A stretch of 64,000 bases of DNA, from positions 124,001 through 188,000 of the forward strand of contig JACGCK010000030.1 of assembly GCA_014925825.1 (NCBI GenBank). The letters run 5' to 3'. Positions 59,199 through 64,000 of the stretch are shown piece after piece. Position 1 is the first letter of the stretch, and each line of letters opens with the position of its first letter. The position numbers and the translations under genes were made by a program. The notes below the pieces were generated by a model that searched no databases, had not been told where the DNA came from, and saw only the letters and a list, made by a program, of their open reading frames with translations. The stretch is from Pholiota molesta (Eukaryota > Basidiomycota > Agaricomycetes > Agaricales > Strophariaceae).

Positions 59199-59534
59199 AT
59201 GAGCCCTTCGTCCAGTTTTCAACGTTCAATAACTTCAAATCGCCGAAGCCGAAGTCCTTCTAAGGATGCGAAGCACAAACCATTCAGCAACAAGCCCGTT
59301 CGACTAAAGTTGGTGAGTGAGTATTGTTTCATATTCGATATTTTATCCCATTTCCAACATGCACCTTATCTAACTCGCACCTTCACCCCACAGCATCATA
59401 TCTACTCACAGATCTATCATTCTTCGTCGAGAGAAGCCTCCGAGAGAGAATTTCGAGAGAGAAATGAAAACATGCGGAGGCACGAAGCCCGCGATCTTGA
59501 CCTATGGAACGCTTACCTCCGGATTGAGAGATAG
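59199..59534 (+). CDS. Small basic helical protein, KDZ-linked
   Basis: Exons 59199-59312 and 59394-59534 flank an 81-nt intron, 84 codons. The N-terminus is Ser/Arg/Lys-rich (SITSNRRSRSPSKDAK). The second exon encodes a charged amphipathic helix (SREASEREFRERNENMRR followed by HEARDLDLWNAYLRIER). The start codon is 126 bp from the divergent start of the KDZ transposase, so the two may share a promoter. No function known. Confidence 0.55.
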   Translation: MSPSSSFQRSITSNRRSRSPSKDAKHKPFSNKPVRLKLVSEYCFIFDILSHFQHAPYLTRTFTPQHHIYSQIYHSSSREASEREFRERNENMRRHEARDLDLWNAYLRIER

Positions 59535-59552
59535 GATGGAAGGTATGCCCGC

Positions 59553-59940
59553 ATGCCCCTCAGTTCAGCAACTACTAACCGCATAGTAGCTATTACCCGG
59601 ATCCCCAAGCCCATTATCAATGCCTCTTTACGCACCATCGCCGTCCTTGCTGGTAAGCCACATAACACCAGCTGGGAGGCCGTCCGCCAAAGTGTCACAA
59701 AGGTCATTCGCGAAGCCACACCCAATTGCTACTTCCCCTGGAAGGCAGCCAAACATCGACGCGCTGAGCTGGGGATCTCCCATGACGGAGCCAAATCTAA
59801 AAGGTATGAACGATTGGCTTGTAATTGCGGGCAATAACACTTATCAGCTCGATTTTAGCGACCGGGCAACCTCCATCGTGGTACTCAGATCGCCTGCGTT
59901 TTCTCTGTGCCCACTGCCAACGGGCATATTTAGAAGGTAG
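59553..59940 (+). CDS. Small uncharacterised protein, KDZ-linked
   Basis: Exons 59553-59803 and 59859-59940 flank a 55-nt intron, 110 codons. It contains KPIINASLRTIAVLAGKP, then a WEAVRQSVTKVIREATPNCY segment and YFPWKAAKHRRAELGISHDG, which read as genuine protein sequence. The end (PLPTGIFRR) is less certain. It begins 19 bp after the preceding gene's stop on the same strand, so the two could be one transcription unit or one gene with an unrecognised splice. Confidence 0.45.
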
Positions 59941-61056
59941 CTGGATACGCAAATGAGCGATCGCCGCCTGGGCCCAATTTCACATATACTACGAGACAAA
60001 CCGCGAAGTACTGCGGCTGCACGACCTTCGCTTTGGCGAACCCTCGTCTCCACTCTCAGCAGGATCAGACTTTGCGGAATCATCTTGTTTTTGTTTAATA
60101 CCTACTTTGTACCTTAGCTTTGTACAATACACATCCTGTATGCCCGTCATGGTGTTAATACAGAGCTTTTCGAACCTTAATACAACAAGTCGATTTGAGT
60201 ATGAAAGCTGAAAAGCTGTACTTCGCCGATAAATACCAGTCTGTATACTGAACCCTGGAAAGCTATACTTCACCAATAACAGTCTGCGTGCTATTTCATA
60301 CTGTAATGCGGAATGTGTAGTGAGTAGTGAGTTTAAGTGGAAAGAAATTTAATTTATGAATGCTGGGTAAAGTAGCAATCGACTTCAACTAAGTTACATA
60401 TACGTTCTCTGATGAAGTCCGTGTGGCGACATCGCGACGTTATTAAAATTTTCACCACTTCTTCACCCTTCGTCACCACTTTTATGCAAGTTCTTAGAAG
60501 AGATAGGTAACCCAAGTGTACAATCGCCGTTTAATGACACTACAGCTGCACGCAAACCCTCAGACACGGAAGGCGGTTGTGCCCGTGGTGACATCGCAAC
60601 TTGGGAATTTTTAAGAACGAACTCTCCAGAACACTTCCCAAGTTCACTTCGGAATAAAGTAAACATGTATTGTAATAAGCTATCTGTACAACCTCGCATC
60701 CTAAACCGCGCATTTACATGTACTACCTTCCTCCGTATGCAATCTGTGGCAACATCTCAATGCAATCAAACCGTTCTCCGCCGTTCTATCGAAAGATTTC
60801 CAATATTATTTTGGATTCTAGTAGATATATACTGTTGTTTGCAGTAAATGTAATATAATTTGCACCGCTGCTTGTATATTCATCGCACAGAAGCTTTGGA
60901 CTCACTACAAGCCTCTGCAGCACCTATCGGAGTTCAATCAATATCTATAACGGGTATAAAGACGGCCTAATATGGCATTTAATCGGGTTGAGATCCCAGA
61001 TATGATCTGCTCATGGTACTTAAACACCGCGTTAGAAAACCAGCCACCCCAGCAAA
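59941..61056. other. Intergenic stretch
   Basis: No gene seen. A pair of GAACCCTGGAAAGCTATACTTC/GAAAGCTGTACTTC-like words near 60,205-60,270 is a weak internal repeat. Confidence 0.45.
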
Positions 61057-61561
61057 ATGGAGCCCAATGCCACGGATCCGTATATTACATATGTAACTCC
61101 TGTCGATGAGGGCCCCAAACCTGATCGACACAAGGTGTTCTATCAACGGTGTGTTCCATCCTCTGACTAGCTCATTGGTTTACATCCTCATATCTCGAAT
61201 ATACATAGAAATTCGCGCAGGTTAAAGCAAGAATCTCGCGAGAGGTGGCATAGGTGCGGTCCTTTTTCGAAGACCCGAATGCCTGAATGTTAACACACGA
61301 ACTTTGCACGAACTACTCCCTTTAGGAACCGAAAGAAGTACGAAACACTTCCGAAATCCAAGCAGGAGGAGATTAAGGAACGTCGTCGACAATCCGGTGC
61401 AGCGTATCGTGAGAAGCATCGAGACGAACTCAGGGTGAAGGAGCGGATGCGCCGGTAAGAATACTGAGGAGGTCTATTTTTCCGTTGCATTGCTCACCCA
61501 TTTGTCTCGTTACACTAGCCAGCGTCGAAAAGCTACAATTGAGCACTCGGATAAATTGTAG
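61057..61561 (+). CDS. Small basic helical protein
   Basis: Exons 61057-61148, 61221-61253, 61326-61454 and 61519-61561 join in phase (introns of 72, 72 and 64 nt), 98 codons. After an acidic start (EPNATDPYITYVTPVDEGPK) the remainder is strongly basic and helical: KQEEIKERRRQSGAAYREK, then HRDELRVKERMRRQRRKAT. Resembles repeat segments in transposon-linked agaricomycete hypothetical proteins. DNA or RNA binding would be a guess from charge alone. Confidence 0.6.
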
Positions 61562-62061
61562 ATTGAATTACTACTATAGTTAGAGCAAAACCTGGCTTAT
61601 GTCTATCATGGGCGGCATCTTTGAATGGATGATACGAAGTCATGGTTTCTAAAAGGAGATTTCGAACAGAACCATATCCTTCTATTTACGGTTCATACAG
61701 GATCGGTAAATCCCATTTCAGGGAAACTGACTCTGACTTGCTCAAAGCTCCGTGTTTCAGAAAATGCCGTAGTTGGAAACTCTAGCTAAAAGGAGGAATG
61801 ATATTATGTTTAGTTATCCGAGATGGAAATTCTAGCGGGAATAAGAGATGATATTATGTTTAGTTGTCCAAGATGGAAATTCTAGCCGAAAGAAGACATT
61901 TAATTGTCCGAGATGGAAATTCTAGCCGAGATAAGAGATGATATTATGTATAGCTAACAGAGAACAGCCGAAAGCATACTAGCTACTGAAGAAGAGCTAC
62001 CAATAGCAACAGCCAAGACAAAGTCATATTTGGGAAGGAAGGGCGAAAAATCTCAAGCCCA
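61562..62061. other. Intergenic stretch with a tandem repeat
   Basis: No gene. Holds the repeat at 61,768-61,955. Confidence 0.5.
61768..61955. repeat. 41-50-bp tandem repeat, about four units
   Basis: Units share CCGAGATGGAAATTCTAGC, a variable AAGA-rich part and GATGATATTATGTTTAGTT. Full copies start at about 61,818, 61,868 and 61,909, with a diverged first unit before them. Confidence 0.85.
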
Positions 62062-62862
62062 TTACTGAGCGGCGGATGCAGAGTTGTCGGCATCAGCAGC
62101 CACAACGTTGGCGGCATCAGCAGCCACAACATTGGCATTGGCATCCTCGGCCTGCTGAGCGACGACGGCTGGGGCATTGTTCTTGGATTCGTCGTCAGTT
62201 TCATCATCGCTGATGGCGATGATTTCAAATTCGCGAGGCACACGGGAGGGCCCAGCCACACGGGAAGGCCCAGTCACACGGGAGGGCCCAGCTGCCATAC
62301 GGGAGGGCCCAGCTTGGGTGGGCGTAGCCGGGGCATAGCGAGAGCGTGCCGCAGTGGTGTTGTTGCGTTTTTCATGGGGAAAAAAGGATTGAATGACCTG
62401 ACGGCGCTCGAACGGGCCGTTATTTCCCGCAGGGGCTGGGCGATGGATAGGCTCAGAGCTGTTTGAGGTTTGGAATGTTGGTTAGCACACAGCGAGAATG
62501 TGGAATAGAGGGCTGTGCGTACCGTTTAGGTTTCATCATTATAGCCGGGGGGGTTTCGGTCGTGTCGATCTCCAGTTCGGTCGTCTTCGTGGTCGTCTCA
62601 AAGACGTAAAGGCCTACCAAGTGTTCAGCTCGTTTGAAAGAGGGAAATGTTGAGCGTCTTACCTTGGCCTGGTCTGCGGTGTTTGGCGAGGACGCGTCTT
62701 CCCGTTACAAGGATGTTGCGCTGGTAGAAGGTATGAGTGTCCTCCGATGCCACACCTGCGAAAAGGGATCAGCGTTGAGTACACAGTGCGAAATACGTGC
62801 TTACGGGCATCGCGAACTTGAGAGTCGTTAGAAGACAGTGAGGCGCTGCGAGAAGGAGGCAT
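62062..62862 (-). CDS. Disordered protein with GPSR(V/M) repeats
   Basis: Exons 62862-62805, 62755-62663, 62613-62523 and 62458-62062 join in phase (introns of 49, 49 and 64 nt), 212 codons. The N-terminal half is basic (GRRVLAKHRRPGQGLYVFE). A repeated AGPSR/TGPSR block (five copies, residues about 130-155) precedes an acidic ISDDETDDESKN segment, and the end is an Ala/Asp/Asn repeat (VVAADAANVVAADAD). No domain recognised. It is divergent from the next gene, sharing a 431-bp intergenic region. Confidence 0.6.
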
Positions 62863-62896
62863 GTTGGCTACAGAACATGGGCTCACCTCGGGGCAG

Positions 62897-62903
62897 ATTT
62901 ATA
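62897..62903 (-). promoter_or_regulatory. Possible TATA box
   Basis: TATAAAT on the minus strand about 35-41 bp upstream of the ATG at 62,862, in the 431-bp divergent intergenic region. Confidence 0.35.
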
Positions 62904-63293
62904 GCAATCAGGCCAGATCTGAGATGCAGAACGAGGATTCGGTGAAGGTCGATGGTTGGTTGAGGTTGAAGGGTTGCCGCGTGACGGTGTTGTGACTCCA
63001 GCTGCTGTTGAGTGATTCGGCGCTAAGTCGGAGATCCCCGTGGTCCTCACAACCCTGCGTATGGGCCTTTGTGGACATCGGAATCAAGACCGTACTCAGC
63101 TACGTATCGACCTTCCTGCTACGACAAAAATTCACTGATCGGACCATCCAAGAAAGGCTTGCCGCCGAATTTACTTATGCACTCGCGCTCAGATTTTTCC
63201 GGAGTCCCGACGATCTTCAAGTGGCTACTGCTTGCTCGTTCCCAACTCCACCATCCTTGACCCAAGCTCTGATTTTTTTTGCAAACATAAACT

Positions 63294-64000
63294 ATGGTCA
63301 ATCCTGGAGCGTTTCAGGGGACTCGAAAGGACTTTCTCACCGCTCAAATGGACCTCTACGCTGCAGCGGTGACTGGGAATCATGTTGCCGACACTGTAGC
63401 CGACATTCAGCGCCGCTACTTTAAGCGCTACCCAACTTCTTTAGAGCATAACGTGGAGCCCAGTGAGGAATGGCTGGCCCAAGTTGACGATAACGCCCCC
63501 GACGACGACTTACTCCCACCGGATGAGGCTCTGCTCGACAAAGAAACGTTTGATATTGCTGAAGCTGCCTACAACGAGCAGCTTAAGGCGCTGAAGTTCC
63601 GTAAAGAGGTGCCTACTTTTTCCTTTTATCTCGATGATTAAATGTCTTACCGTCTGACAGCAAATTTCTCGCCGCTTGATCTACCAACACGCAAAGGCCA
63701 ACAACCCCACAAGGCGTGTCGAACTTGGATGCGAGGATCCTATGGCGATTTTGCTCGCCAAATTAGCGGGCATTCCTATCAAGAAACCACGCCTCCGGAC
63801 TGCCTCGAACGTCTGGGGCCAACTACATCGGGAGATTGTTGACCCGATATACGACCAGCGTGTTAAGGACGAAAATGTCCCAGCCAACAAGCGCGCTGCC
63901 CTTCGAATGCGTGTCTACAAAGAAGGCTTCGAAGAGCTTACGCAGGATGAACGGAAGGAGTACGAGAGGAAGGCCATCGAGGAGCATACCGAGGCGGTGG
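63294..64000 (+). CDS. KDZ-region conserved hypothetical protein, 3' end outside window
   Basis: Exons 63294-63608 and 63661 to beyond the window flank a 52-nt phase-0 intron. The first exon begins MVNPGAFQGTRKDFLTAQM and has AAAVTGNHVADTVADIQRRY then FKRYPTSLEHNVEPSEEWL, a start I recognise from conserved agaricomycete hypothetical proteins. The second exon has SNVWGQLHREIVDPIYDQRV, VPANKRAALRMRVYKEGFEE and LTQDERKEYERKAIEEH. This last part has the spacing of an HMG-like helix bundle, but the match is weak. Open to the window edge; function unknown. Confidence 0.65.

Noticed and set aside
54749..64000. TET/JBP dioxygenase gene linked to the KDZ element
   Set aside because: Such genes accompany some fungal KDZ elements, but no HxD...H dioxygenase pattern was seen in the readable frames here.

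Overview
The window looks like a piece of a mushroom-forming basidiomycete (Agaricomycetes) genome. The basis is many genes split by short introns of about 48-80 nt with GT...AG ends and a CTNAY-like branch box, together with fungal KDZ and Tnp2 transposases, agaricomycete-type WD40, seven-helix and RNase H1 N-terminal-domain proteins. All exon structures given here were assembled by eye from splice signals and reading-frame phase. No search was run, and the genus cannot be named.

Layout. 0-7 kb: a small gene fragment, a 283-aa RNase H1 N-domain protein (minus) and a large 15-exon gene (plus) that closes perfectly in phase except for one apparent 1-nt deletion. 7.4-8.8 kb: intergenic DNA packed with the hexamer ATGCAT. 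8.8-9.8 kb: a CpG-rich tract with a long perfect palindrome. 13.7-18.6 kb: a gene split by a 3.7 kb palindromic (foldback) element that is flanked by a 7-bp target duplication. 19.3-26.7 kb: a GC-rich repeat complex built as two nested inverted-repeat units, each with an AT-rich core, boundary hairpins and a roughly 40-bp motif that changes orientation across the core. 27.0-29.5 kb: a second, degraded and truncated copy of the palindromic element. 29.5-32.6 kb: CpG-rich DNA without a convincing gene. 32.6-35.9 kb: an apparently intact Tnp2 (CACTA-type) transposase gene. 36-54.5 kb: ordinary genic DNA with a two-domain RNase H1-N protein, two small coiled-coil proteins, a seven-helix membrane protein, a membrane/coiled-coil protein, a WD40 protein and an LRR-type gene fragment. 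54.5-64 kb: a KDZ transposon. Its left terminus (about 54,526) cuts the LRR gene, its transposase gene (54,749-59,073, nine exons, 1,294 codons) is open throughout, and several small genes follow that may be cargo. Its right end was not found and may lie beyond the window.

How the parts connect. The terminal sequence at the left end of the KDZ element resembles the termini of both palindromic foldback elements (ACCAGTGTC start, TTCATGCATGAAAT, GTTGCCC, GCATCCAG and CAGCCAC words in the same order). The simplest reading is that the foldback elements are non-autonomous derivatives moved by a KDZ transposase of the kind encoded 36 kb away. The GC-rich complex at 19-27 kb may be a second, unrelated foldback family. 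Transposition explains the two visible gene disruptions (13.7-18.6 kb and 54.5 kb).
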